In this document: positions 54,901-64,000 of the stretch, piece after piece
Numbering within the stretch: position 1 is the stretch's first letter
Layout of the letters: the number at the start of each line of letters is the position of its first letter
Source of the DNA: Baylisascaris procyonis
Taxonomy: Eukaryota; Nematoda; Chromadorea; Rhabditida; Ascarididae
Assembly (NCBI GenBank): GCA_037389465.1
Contig: JAZARR010000146.1
Span: forward strand, 7,463,501 to 7,527,500
Direction: 5' to 3'
Length of the DNA stretch: 64,000 bases
The notes under the pieces: generated by a model
The model's input: only the letters and a program-made list of their open reading frames with translations
Database searches by the model: none
Told to the model about the DNA's origin: nothing
Position numbers and translations under genes: made by a program

Positions 54901-57900
54901 GGCTACTGTAGATCATTACAATTTTCCACCAGCAGTCAGTACTATCTTGGAAGCATTGCCTTTAAGAAAATTGCAGTTTCAACTTCAAATTTTTCTTTGT
55001 TTTTTCTTCTCAGAATCTATCTGACCAATGGACACGTGTGCGGCGTGTCCATTGGTCAGTTGCTTTTTCAGAGCTAATTAAGCCTTCGGTAAAGTTGTAG
55101 TGTTCATTCGAAGTATCCTGCTAGAGCACTTCTTCCGGCAATCTCGACAAATAGTGATATGAAATTTCATTGGTGATAAATTAATTCATATGATATCGTT
55201 TGTTGTGTTTAGTTGCATTGCGAATTGCCGGAACGTGAATGTTGTATACTCTGTGAATGCAAGTATTTCATAATCTGTTATGGCAAACGATAGATATTCT
55301 ATGGCTTTTCGTCGGCTAAATGTATAGCTGGCTTGTGTATATCAACGCTCCTAACTGGCCACAATCCACTTCCTCTTTTTGGCCATTATTTTAAAAGCAG
55401 TTGCCAGCTCTCTGTCTGCAAAAACGCATCACAGCCAATGCCTCGTTGTTTTATCGATGTTAATTTATAAAAAAAAAAAAAAAAAAAAACTACTAGCATA
55501 GATGTATTCATCCGATGTTCAATCCGTTGAAACAATAGCAAATAAATTGCTGATTAAAATTAACGTTATAAAAATTGATAATCATACTAAGTGTGTAAAA
55601 AAAAAAGATGTGGAACTTGCTCAGCGAAACTTGCTATGAGACAAAGAAAATTCTTAGATCCTGCTCGTTTAGATTCTCCTTTAGAAAGCTCCGATTATGG
55701 TGGTTTTTTTCTTTTACTTAATTAGACACATTATGGTAGAGGGATTATTGAAGACGACAAATGCAGAGTCCTGTTATTTTATGATCGAATCACGACACAA
55801 ACGGGAAGATGTCGTTTATTCACTGCATTGTCCTGTTACGTCAGCGCATTTTTTTCTTTCTCTTTTTTCTCTCTCTCTCTCTCTCTCTACACGTATTCTT
55901 TTGTTGTGTGAGAGTTGATAGGCAACCTTGACCAAGGTAAAGTACAATTTCTTGCTTGAATATCATATATTAAAATTTGATACGCTCATAACAGTGAAGA
56001 AATTGCAATATGTCTTCAAATATGCTTAAAATATAGCCTTTGATTTAATAAAAACATTGGCCGTTAAATTTTTAATTGGTATTAGTAAGTGAAAAAAAAA
56101 AAAAATTACTGGCATATGCTCAATTTAGCATCTGTTTCTATTGAATAAAAAGTCAATTGTGTCTAACTTTATAAAATTCGGATCGTCATATTTTTTACGC
56201 TACGATGTGTTATTTGAATTGAAGCAATAAAGTGCAATCATTGTCGACATACATCTACAAAAATTGGAAAGAATCTTCTAGGCGAACAATTGAAGGACTT
56301 TTTGCCTACTCTGCTTTATTTTTCTTTACTGGTTATGTAGCAGTTTTCTTCTGTGCATTATTCGTCATAGTTTTTTTGCTTATTTGTATATTGTTGTTTT
56401 ATTGATCGTTGCAACTATTTGTGCAGATTAGACTGAAAGCCGACAGGTTTTAGCTCAGGCTGAAAGACTTTTTTTTTTAGATCAGAGCTGAACGCCGATA
56501 GGTTTTAGCTAAGGTTGAAAGCCGATAAGTTTTCAGTTAGTTCTCTATTTGCAAGAATGCTGGAGAGGGATTTCATAGATGTCATTTGACTATAAGGTCA
56601 TAAAAATTAAATGTTAAGGTCAGTTGGCATTTTATTGTACAATGATCGCTGCTTCCGAGTAAACAAGTGCACGCATTACAGACTTAGTGATTCGGCTGCC
56701 ACGTCATAAGAGAACATTTTTAACCGAGGAATTAGTAAATGCCTCTGATCGTTCCTTAATCACCAATCTTCAAGATTGTGAATAAAAAGTTGCAGCGCAC
56801 ACCTATCAACGCTGTAATTAGAAACCTCACGGAAAGGTAATAGATATTTTGGCGAAAGTAGAGGGAAAGCAAAATGAGAGAGAAAGGTGGTTTATATACT
56901 GCAAAGTTGCAATTGTATTGCCAATATATTTAATTATAGTACTTATCCTATGAGGAAGCATTAAAGCTCAACATTTTTTTTTATTTTTCAGTCAACACTC
57001 TCGCACCTCCCGATCGGCAATGGGTTATGATCAGGCATGCGGATCCCGAGCGGCCAATTGGTTTGTTGCATCGTTGTTATTGTTATTTTGTGTTTGTATT
57101 AGTTTTGAGTTCCTCAGAGGGACTTCAAATCTCGTTTTGAACGGCTGATGTGGGTTGTCTTATAGAATCATCCCGCCGCTTGTTTCACAATCGCTTTCTG
57201 AAGTTCTTGTAGTTTTTTAATCGTTCAAGGCACTCTTGCTGTTTAGAAGTATGTTGCATTAGTTATGTGCACATATATGTGCATATTATGAGTACAGACA
57301 TGCGCTGAATGCAGATATGCACGAACGCATTTATACGCTTTGTTTTCTCGATATTTTTTTTTTAGCTAGCCCTTGAAAAAAAAATTGATAATTTGTATTT
57401 TTTTCGGTACCTGTTGTGGATATTTTATTTTCAAAGGGATTTGGTTTCCCAAGCTCAGATTTGAGGTGGCATAGCCAGTTGTTTGGACCCTTAACAAGGT
57501 GGAATTAATTCGTAATGTTTGAGTGGACATTGTGATCAATAATGTTGCGAATGGACATTGCAAAGACGTATGATCATTGACTGAAGCCTTGCATCCACTC
57601 CGCCTTCTTGTGCACAACGCTGCATCGTGCAAAAATGGAAGCCATTAATTCATTTAGTGGCATAAATATTTCTGTTATTCTTATCAATTTTTGTATGCAA
57701 CATTTCTTAAATAAGTCTTTTTTTTTTCACTTTCTATCAATTCATTTCAATTTTTATTGGTAGATAAGGTAATGAAACAACGGTATATTACTATAGTGTT
57801 TTCGGTGTGCGATATTTTATTTTTCCGCCTGTTTCTTATGTATTCATTTATGTGAAGGTTGAATGATTTGTGTTATGGGCATTTGTGACTTGATTATGAG

Positions 57901-59039
57901 GTTGTCCGAGGAGCATCGCCGAATGACATTCCCCGAAATTTTGAGCAAGGTGGATGTGATGCATATTTCTATGAAGCAAAATCGAATCTTATATAAATGT
58001 GCTTGTATTAATGCACTTTTGCAGCAACGTTTACGGTGCTGTGCTATAATGTGCTCTGTGACAAGTATGCTAGTAGTAATCTCTACTCATACTGTCCATC
58101 ATGGGCACTCAATTGGGAATATCGTAAGGCCGCAATATTGAAGGAGATTCGTCACTATGAAGCAGATATCATCACGCTTCAGGTTACTTCTTTCATTTAG
58201 GTTCATAGCAGCAGTTTTTAATGTTGATGAGGAGGTCTTTGATTTGAAGGTCTTCGATTGCTAGTTTTATAACGTTTTATCTTCTTATGTTTTATTGTGA
58301 TAGTACTCTCACCTCTGCTGTTTGTTTTCACTGGATCTTCTGTTTAGTTCACCCTTTGATAGTACAAGAGACAGAATTTTGAATCGAACATGACCTATTT
58401 GAGATATCTAATATCCTGGTTTGTAGGAGGTCGAGACGGAACAGTTCCGGTCGTTATTCCTGCCTGAGCTTGAAGCGATCGGTTATGCCGGAATATTCTC
58501 TCCGAAGTCGCGCGCGAAAACGATGAATGAGGAAGATCGCAAATACGTAGATGGGTGCGCTATTTTCTGGAAGTACGATAAGTAAGTGCAGCCACTTTCT
58601 AGATATTCTTTTGCAGAGAGCTATTTTTCTTTTGTACTTATTTTTTCTAAAACGATGATCACTCCCTGTGAGTAATTGTAATATGTTTGCTGATGATTTT
58701 CTGTGTATTTTGATTGCTTAGTTGTCTTTATATAAACCATGACAGTGCGATTTCGTTGCTGATATTGGAATACAGATTTGTAGTGGTTTTGTAACATATG
58801 AGGTATGAGGTTCAGTGGATAGAATAGCCTGCTTATATGCAATAAGACGATAGTACTTGGATAACTCTGTTTGCATCTCTCTGATTAGTGCAAAGCTATT
58901 TTGCATCTCTGTGATTAGTGCAAAGTTCTTTTGTATCTCTGTGATTAGTGCAAAGTTCTTTCGTTTATGTCGACGTTCTTTGATTTACAGAGAGCTAAGC
59001 GTAGGAACATCACGTGCAGCTTTCTAATCTAGTTACAGT

Positions 59040-59100
<61 letters not shown>

Positions 59101-62100
59101 AAAAAGAGAACATGAGTACGGATATGTACTTTTGGTCATTTTCGATGCTTTTTGAGGTAGCGTAAAATGGCCGTTCGATTCGAAATGAATTTTTTGTGAA
59201 TTGGATGACTTTTCGGAGAATTTATTTTATAACTTCTGATTTGGGATATTGATTTTAAATGTGATATTCATTTTGTAGGTTCGAAATGGATCGTGAGCAT
59301 CTCATCGAGTTCACACAGATTGCGATTAAAAAGGCCCAGACTAGCGAACATATGTTGAATCGCGTCATGCCTCGGGATAACATCGCGCTTTGCGCCGTGC
59401 TTCGAATCAAAGAGAACGTCTACTCAAGCAGTTCGTTTACGCTGTGTCTTTGTTTTTTTTTGTTTTGAAATTAATTTTTTTTCAGTGACTTGGAGGAGTT
59501 ACTTGAACAACGATGTCAGCGTAGTCGTGGCAGAGTAGTTCGTTGGCAACTTTTTCGCTAACGGGTTGTATAGTTGGATTGTATAGTGCTTTATTGCTAT
59601 TCTATTCGGTTTGCTCTGAAGTGCTGAAATATAAAAAAAGAAATCACATGAGTATGCTGACCATTTGAAATATGTTTTAGCCATCCACTTTCTCTGAAAA
59701 TGAAATTTCCATTTTTGAACACAAGTAACTAGAAGTTCTTCCATAATACAAGCAGAATGCCTATTTCAAGGGCGAATGGCAATGTCACCCAGCGATAATG
59801 TTGTGGGCAATCCGCTTGTTGTATGTACGGCGCATATACATTGGGATCCCGAGTTTTGTGACGTGAAGTTGATTCAATGTATGATGCTCATACAAGAGAT
59901 TGGAAACCTTCTCGAAGAGGTTTGCGTTTGTTTTTTTTTTGTTTTTTTTGCATTGTTTTATGTCTTCCTATTTCAACTCGAGATCTACTTTGCTGATTCG
60001 AATCAAACATGTCATAAAGCTTTTTAGGTCCATTTTGGAATCAAGGGATGCTAGAGTCAAGCATACTGAAAAGAACCATAGGCCAAAAAGAACGTAATAA
60101 ATTTTAATTATATCAGAATTGAAATAAAGTTACAGAAGTCAAGTCTGATTAGAAGGATAGCATACTACAAATATGGAACGCTCACCAAATTTAGAAGAAA
60201 GTTGAATATCTTTGCTTTTTTTTTTGACTTAATTCGCTGATCCAATTCGAACGTGTGGTATTCTATTTGAAAGCCCACAATCTGTTCATTATAAGCTCCC
60301 TCCGAATGATGCCTATTTTTAAAAATGAAACTCTAGAAGGCTGACTTGTTAAATTTTCAGATCTCGGAGAAGTATCGAATAACTCCACAACAGACACCGG
60401 TCCTAATATGCGGCGACCTGAATTCGCTGCCTGAATCAGGTGAGCATAACTCTTTGCCACTTATACGTCTGAGTGAAATGTTAGATCATTTGCATTTGGG
60501 CATTGCTGATGTATTTTGCTTTATAAAATACCCGTTGGAAATGTTATAGAGTATTGATGATGAATTTGTAGTGCAACGATATGCGATATTGAAGGCGATT
60601 TCGCTCAACTCGTATAAATGTTTAACAATTATATTGATGGTCAGTAACTTGCAATTTTACGCTCTGGGTTTCTGTTGGTTTTAAATTTATCAGTACGAAT
60701 AGCCGAATAGTTCATTTTCTGGTAGCACTATTCCAATAGCTTGCGAATGCAAAAAACATGTGTAATGTAAGGTTCTCTCCGGTACGCTTCCCAACAAGTT
60801 CATTGTCTCCATTCGATTCGAAACAGCGCTTACTTCATCCCTTCATGATCAAAAACTTGAGCTTTTCTCTCTAGGCGTGCTTCATATTAAAAAAAGTTGT
60901 TGAAATAGCCTTTAAATGTCAATTTGTAGTATGCAAAGCGATTGAAAAAAAAACTTACTCGAAGAAATAAAACGAAGAAGTAATAGTTGCTACAAACGGC
61001 TGTGTTAAATGATATTCTTTGGATTGGATTCATAAGTTGTATTATGATTTATTAAAATCTAAATCCATGCTTATGGGCATTAGCGTTGGTTTTCGAGTTC
61101 GGTACAATTTTTTGCGTTCATTTGAACGAAACCTTTTTCGTTGATTGGCACCGATCACACCTTGTCGTTGCTGTCATTGATGCGATGAATTTATTTATTT
61201 GTCACATTGTCGTCATCTTTTCTTATGTTTCGTTGAGTTGAATAAATTATGGGATCAATGACGAATTGAGCGACATTTATCTTTAGATACAATATTGCGT
61301 GAAATGGGATGCATTCATTTTTAGGTGTGTTTGAGTTTTTATCGAAGGGTGCAATCGCAAAGGACCATCCGGATTTGAAGGGATTTCGCGATGATCCGTG
61401 CCTTACTCGTCTCAGTGCAACCGATGATCCTAAAGTTTATACCCATGCGCTGCGATTGGATAGTGCCGTTGATGTGAACGCTTTACCGTTCACTAATTAC
61501 ACGTATGCGCCATATTTCAAGTTCTTTTTTTTCATTCGTTTATCTAAAAGAGGAGCGAAAGAATTAGTCACCGAGGTAATTTGTAACATCAAAACTTTTT
61601 TGGTCTAGTTGTTACATTGTCCCATCTCTCTCCTATCCTTACAGATAATGGAGGGAATAGCTTTCTAATTGAATATTCCTACAAATTATGGAAAACTGAA
61701 TGCAAGAAGTATTTTTTTTTTTCATTTGAGATTGTGATCTCCAATTTTGATGCATCAGTTAGGCGTGCATTCAAATGTTTTTTGTTGTTTTGTTTAGCAG
61801 ATACAAAGAGATCAGATCGAAGGCTTTCTTTTTATTAATGTTTACACACATAAGTTTTTTGATTAGATTTTGTGTTGTTTTAGCCTTCTTGAATATACTC
61901 AATATGGATGGTTCTTTAAGGTTGGAGTTCAAAGGGGTAATCGACTATATATTCTCGACCCCGCAGTCTCTGGCACGTCTTGGAGTTTTGGGTCCTTTGG
62001 ACATGACGTGGGTTCAGGCGAATAAGATCATCGGTTTTCCACATCCACACATCCCGTCCGACCATGTGCCGATCATGGCCCAGTACGCGATAATCCCTAC

Positions 62101-62179
62101 CAGTCATCAGAGGCCGCAACAGTCAGTACATCACTATGGCAGCAGTCATTCGAGCAGCTTCGGCGCTGTTGGTAGATAA
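42415..62179 (+). CDS. ccr-4: CCR4/CNOT6-type poly(A) deadenylase, 13 exons, 610 aa
   Basis: Catalytic subunit of the CCR4-NOT complex, which shortens mRNA poly(A) tails in the cytoplasm. Exons: 42415-42433 (tentative), 44262-44513, 45545-45626, 46230-46411, 47893-47991, 56992-57060, 58025-58182, 58427-58581, 59279-59430, 59771-59919, 60361-60439, 61325-61502, 61921-62179. All are GT-AG and the phases close to a TAA. Residues about 91-195 are leucine-rich repeats (LPAELGDMISL, LRVLPYELGKL), which in the family bind the CAF1/CNOT7 nuclease. From about 236 to 590 is the Mg2+-dependent EEP nuclease: N243 in CYNVLCDKYA, E288 in LQEVETEQ (across exons 7/8), H413 in HIHWDPE, D458 and N460 in GDLNSLP, H573 in IPSDH. 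All expected catalytic positions are present, so the enzyme should be active. The tail is short and rich in Ser, His and Gln. An N-terminal extension of about 65 residues precedes the segment that aligns with human CNOT6. Confidence 0.95.
42517..42587. repeat. (TA)n microsatellite in ccr-4 intron 1
   Basis: About 70 bp of AT dinucleotides ending in ATTTCAG, which mimics a splice acceptor but is followed by no sensible exon. Confidence 0.95.
47037..47651 (-). other. Antisense open frame of 204 codons in ccr-4 intron 4
   Basis: Open from 47651 to a stop at 47037 on the strand opposite to ccr-4, in a patch richer in GC than the rest of the intron. The product has no motif I recognise and contains Trp/Lys/Arg-rich text near its C-terminus. 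The plus strand is also nearly open across 47031-47292, with one stop, so the coding strand is uncertain. It could be a decayed insertion, an exon of an antisense transcript or chance. Confidence 0.25.
48198..48270. repeat. (TA)n microsatellite in ccr-4 intron 5
   Basis: About 72 bp of pure TA, some 200 bp past the donor at 47992. It produces Tyr-Ile open frames on both strands that are not genes. Confidence 0.95.
48719..48797. repeat. Degenerate 20-bp tandem repeat, about four copies
   Basis: Units of the form TTTTCTGTTTTTTCGGTCAT in ccr-4 intron 5, each 19-20 bp and differing at several positions. Confidence 0.7.
49130..50340 (+). other. GC-richer flank upstream of the nested ORF
   Basis: Base composition rises clearly above the surrounding AT-rich intron and the short open frames here change from one frame to another. 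No clear gene is visible. The position directly upstream of the 50341 ORF suits a promoter, 5'UTR or unannotated upstream exons. A short TGTG/TATG tract lies at 49756-49793. Confidence 0.35.
50341..51471 (+). CDS. Unrecognised single-exon ORF nested in ccr-4 intron 5 (376 aa)
   Basis: The longest open frame in the window. It lies on the sense strand inside the 9-kb intron 47992-56991. The frame is open from 50305, and 50341 is the first ATG. I do not recognise the family. Visible features: a basic Arg/Lys-rich stretch near the N-terminus (GKRFARRAKRWAELQQRR), a central region with moderately varied composition, a serine-run and acidic segment at about 51160-51252, and a C-terminal part with several cysteines (CGDCAPC) and a helix-like LNELREVFSSVRSSFT. 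There is no signal peptide or membrane segment. Composition is richer in GC than the flanking intron, and AATAAA follows the stop by 96 nt. It may be a nested gene, the last exon of a gene starting upstream, or an alternative ccr-4 5' exon: a GTTCG donor at 51446 in phase 1 would fit exon 56992-57060. Confidence 0.6.
   Translation: MNDSPKQTGSISGKPSTTTIEQCVDECNDLEQRSTLGKRFARRAKRWAELQQRRQNSRTANGSLYSQSFVPRSAHFNSLLTNSSSAFRRRQIRTISNRDASHNHYLRSVCEPQMRHSRNTFMNSSQGDSQLVDQASDQLVSVELATMGVGVIPFSDRAAELRNRQEHICAQTCDGNFFDMIDDVAHTSSDSPTSNKPNGSGMLHSIPEEHYRYYAPRHASENYAAQFGQCFIMNAGSKQEAFISVYRLPAELHVYSNTWSSGKHAAVVRMDTCSSSSSSLSSSSSSRANSSRAREECSSSSSDEDLLSWVASDLANVSIQCGDCAPCAAFDAELIGTHLNELREVFSSVRSSFTQRISEAIEGNDCIEGSRYDFLT
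51567..51572 (+). terminator. Candidate poly(A) signal of the nested ORF
   Basis: AATAAA 96 nt after the stop codon at 51471, at ordinary distance for a 3' end. It supports an independent transcript ending inside ccr-4 intron 5. Confidence 0.45.
51632..51656. repeat. T homopolymer (about 25) in ccr-4 intron 5
   Basis: A long T run downstream of the nested ORF and its poly(A) signal. A sense-strand retrogene would leave an A run instead, so this does not mark retroposition of that ORF. Confidence 0.8.
51837..51913. repeat. (TA)n microsatellite in ccr-4 intron 5
   Basis: About 77 bp of pure TA, the longest of the six TA tracts, 0.3-0.4 kb beyond the nested ORF. Confidence 0.95.
55021..55059. 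repeat. Perfect 16-bp inverted repeat with 7-nt loop
   Basis: CTGACCAATGGACACG at 55021-55036 and its exact reverse complement at 55044-55059, separated by TGTGCGG, in ccr-4 intron 5. The stem is GC-balanced in AT-rich DNA, so it would fold stably as DNA cruciform or RNA hairpin. Confidence 0.9.
56431..56538. repeat. Degenerate 27-28-bp tandem repeat, four copies
   Basis: Units of the form GCTGAAAGCCGATAGGTTTT followed by AGCTAAG, starting near 56431, 56459, 56486 and 56514. The second copy has lost its centre to a T run. It lies in ccr-4 intron 5, about 450 bp before exon 6. Confidence 0.75.
58871..58960. repeat. 30-bp tandem repeat, three copies, ccr-4 intron 8
   Basis: Units at 58871, 58901 and 58931 beginning TTGCATCTCTGTGATTAGTG, with only a few substitutions among them. 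Confidence 0.9.
59042..59097. repeat. (TA)n microsatellite in ccr-4 intron 8
   Basis: About 55 bp of TA, 80 bp downstream of the 30-bp tandem repeat in the same intron. Confidence 0.95.
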
Positions 62180-64000
62180 GGTGCCAAGGGGCGAGCATTC
62201 GCCTTTTTTTTTCTTCGTTGTTGTTACTAATGGTGATTATTCGATTGCATTCTAGGCAAGCAGAGACCCCTACCCTCCTACCTGTGCTCCTTAACGCGTA
62301 CTTCGTCTGTATGATTTCGTCTGGGGGTACTTGGATGCAATTTGCGCAAAGATAAACGTATGGTTGTTTGGTAAAAGTGTGGTGTCGTCATGTCTGTTTG
62401 GAGCCGATTGCCCGATGCCTTTTCGTTTGCACATTTTTCTCACCCACCGTTCACTTGCCCCTGTTTGCAGCGTTCTTGGTTCGCATAAGTGAAAAAGAGG
62501 TGCGCCATACCTATAATATCCCAGAAAGTTGAAATTATTTCTCGTGTTCCATAAGTGCCAATAAGGTATGAAATATTGTAATACAACGTATGCTCGCCGA
62601 TCTACCTTCGAAAGGTGTAACACCTCTTTTAGCGCTTGCTGCACCTCTTAGTCATCATACCTCACCTGAGAATCTTGTTGTCTTCTCGTCTTCTATTCGT
62701 TTCATGTTCGGTTGCTTACTCATGTGGCGTTGACTGGTTTTTTTTATATTTCAGAGTTCACTTCAAATTTGTCCTCTTCGCTTCGTTTGTATAAATTTAT
62801 CGTCTAGGATCAATCGATTTCAAAGAAATAAGATTCCCGCCCCTTCTCAACCCCATAAAGGTTATTAGTTTAGGTGTGGTGTTTATTATGGTATGTTTTG
62901 CATCAAAAATTTTCGGCTGCCCAATACTAATTATTCTAAGATTGATGACAAGAGTTGAGTGATTTTTAGTTTCTTTTTTACTACTGCCCATATCGCTGTG
63001 ATTTAGTTGTGAATCATTGTTAGAATCTTTAAAATTGTTCCCATTTGAAGGCATTTATGAGATGTGGTAAAATTGGAATGTGACGAAAGGGAAAATTCGA
63101 TTTTTTGAATACTTTTTTTGCGACCTCCTTTAGTGCTTTAATAGCGTGGCTATGAACGTTTGATGTGAAACCTCGTTTCTGCAGTAGTTCATTAGTTGTC
63201 GAAGTGAATTTTTCTTTGTCTCGATCAAATGACTCGAAAATGCCCTCGGTTTATTCCACTTCTTACACTCATGTATATACTTACATATACGTGCATATAT
63301 GTGTGTGTATGCATATACACATATATTTATGTATGTACACTTGTATGTATATGCATATATTTATAATTTCAAATTGTGCTGATGATCCGTTGTCTGAATA
63401 TTGGTGCTGACTGAATGAATGTTTTTCTCAAGTACAGCTTTAATTTAGGTGGTGAACTTTAATTCACTATTTTAGAGGTGGGAATTTTTCTTTCGGCAAC
63501 GTCTTGCGATGACTAGCATTGCGGACATTAGGTAGTTGTAGGTGTGGGGGTTTTTTTTCCACTATTACTGGCCCTTTATATTTCGAATGTTGTTGTTTTG
63601 CAACGTTCGATTTGTAATTTCTTCGGACTTTTCGTTGTGTTTTGCAACTGCGAATTGCAGTCTCTAGAGATTGTATTATTGGCATTTAATTTGTAACGTG
63701 AACACTGAATGCCACAGAAGTTCATTGCTTAACGGCGGGTTTCTGGTTGCTGTTTATATTGTAATGTATTATGATAGCTCGTTTATGTGAGAATGTGATT
63801 TGGTTTGTCGATGTGTTCTGATCTCGACACCTCACCGCCCTTCGGCGCCCTCCATGTACGGTCGCAATGTCGTTGACGGACGACCGTTTTTTTTTTTTGC
63901 GACCACTTTTAACTCGTCGTCGGCGAATCGCAGCGGCGAGTTTCATTTCTTTGACGTTTGTGTTCTTTTCGGTTGTTGTGTATAAGTCTCTCCATGTCTC
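62180..64000. other. 3' flank of ccr-4
   Basis: Follows the ccr-4 stop. The first part should be 3'UTR, but I find no canonical AATAAA nearby. AATAAG variants occur near 62550 and 62828. Antisense open frames at 62291-62644 and 63467-63946 are basic or low-complexity and show no domain. A TATATGTG-type dinucleotide tract lies at 63270-63365. Confidence 0.5.

Noticed and set aside
62291..62644. 117-codon minus-strand open frame after ccr-4
   Set aside because: It lies in the presumed ccr-4 3'UTR, has no recognisable motif and no splice context.

Overview
The window is AT-rich animal DNA carrying two complete, multi-exon protein genes, head to head. It looks like a nematode: both proteins resemble nematode orthologues and, from memory, their C. 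elegans counterparts (sec-24.2 and ccr-4) are also neighbours on one cosmid. The exact species cannot be fixed from the sequence. A spirurid-like or other parasitic nematode with longer introns than Caenorhabditis is a guess.

Layout. 1-12600 is AT-rich DNA with no gene I can support, punctuated by G- or C-rich islands. 12650-14200 holds a few coding-like fragments of unknown identity. 14390-14758 is a decayed LINE reverse transcriptase. It is followed by a (TA)n tract and a 2.65-kb satellite of about eighteen 146-bp units that ends, on the right, in a tRNA-like head. 17580-21590 is empty as far as I can tell. 35177-21742 (minus) is Sec24 of the A/B class, 22 exons and 1006 codons, reconstructed without a phase conflict. 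35216-42414 is intergenic. 42415-62179 (plus) is the CCR4/CNOT6 deadenylase, 13 exons and 610 codons, with all EEP catalytic residues present. Its first, 19-nt exon is tentative. 62180-64000 is 3' flank.

A single-exon open reading frame of 376-388 codons with its own poly(A) signal sits on the same strand inside the 9-kb fifth intron of ccr-4. It is probably a nested gene, or an alternative 5' exon.

Function. Sec24 is the cargo-selecting half of the COPII inner coat at ER exit sites. CCR4 is a poly(A)-specific 3' exonuclease of the CCR4-NOT complex in the cytoplasm. They share no pathway, so their pairing is best read as retained synteny. The genes show relaxed splice signals: pyrimidine at donor +3 in 15 of 33 introns, and AAG or GAG acceptors in 6 of 33.
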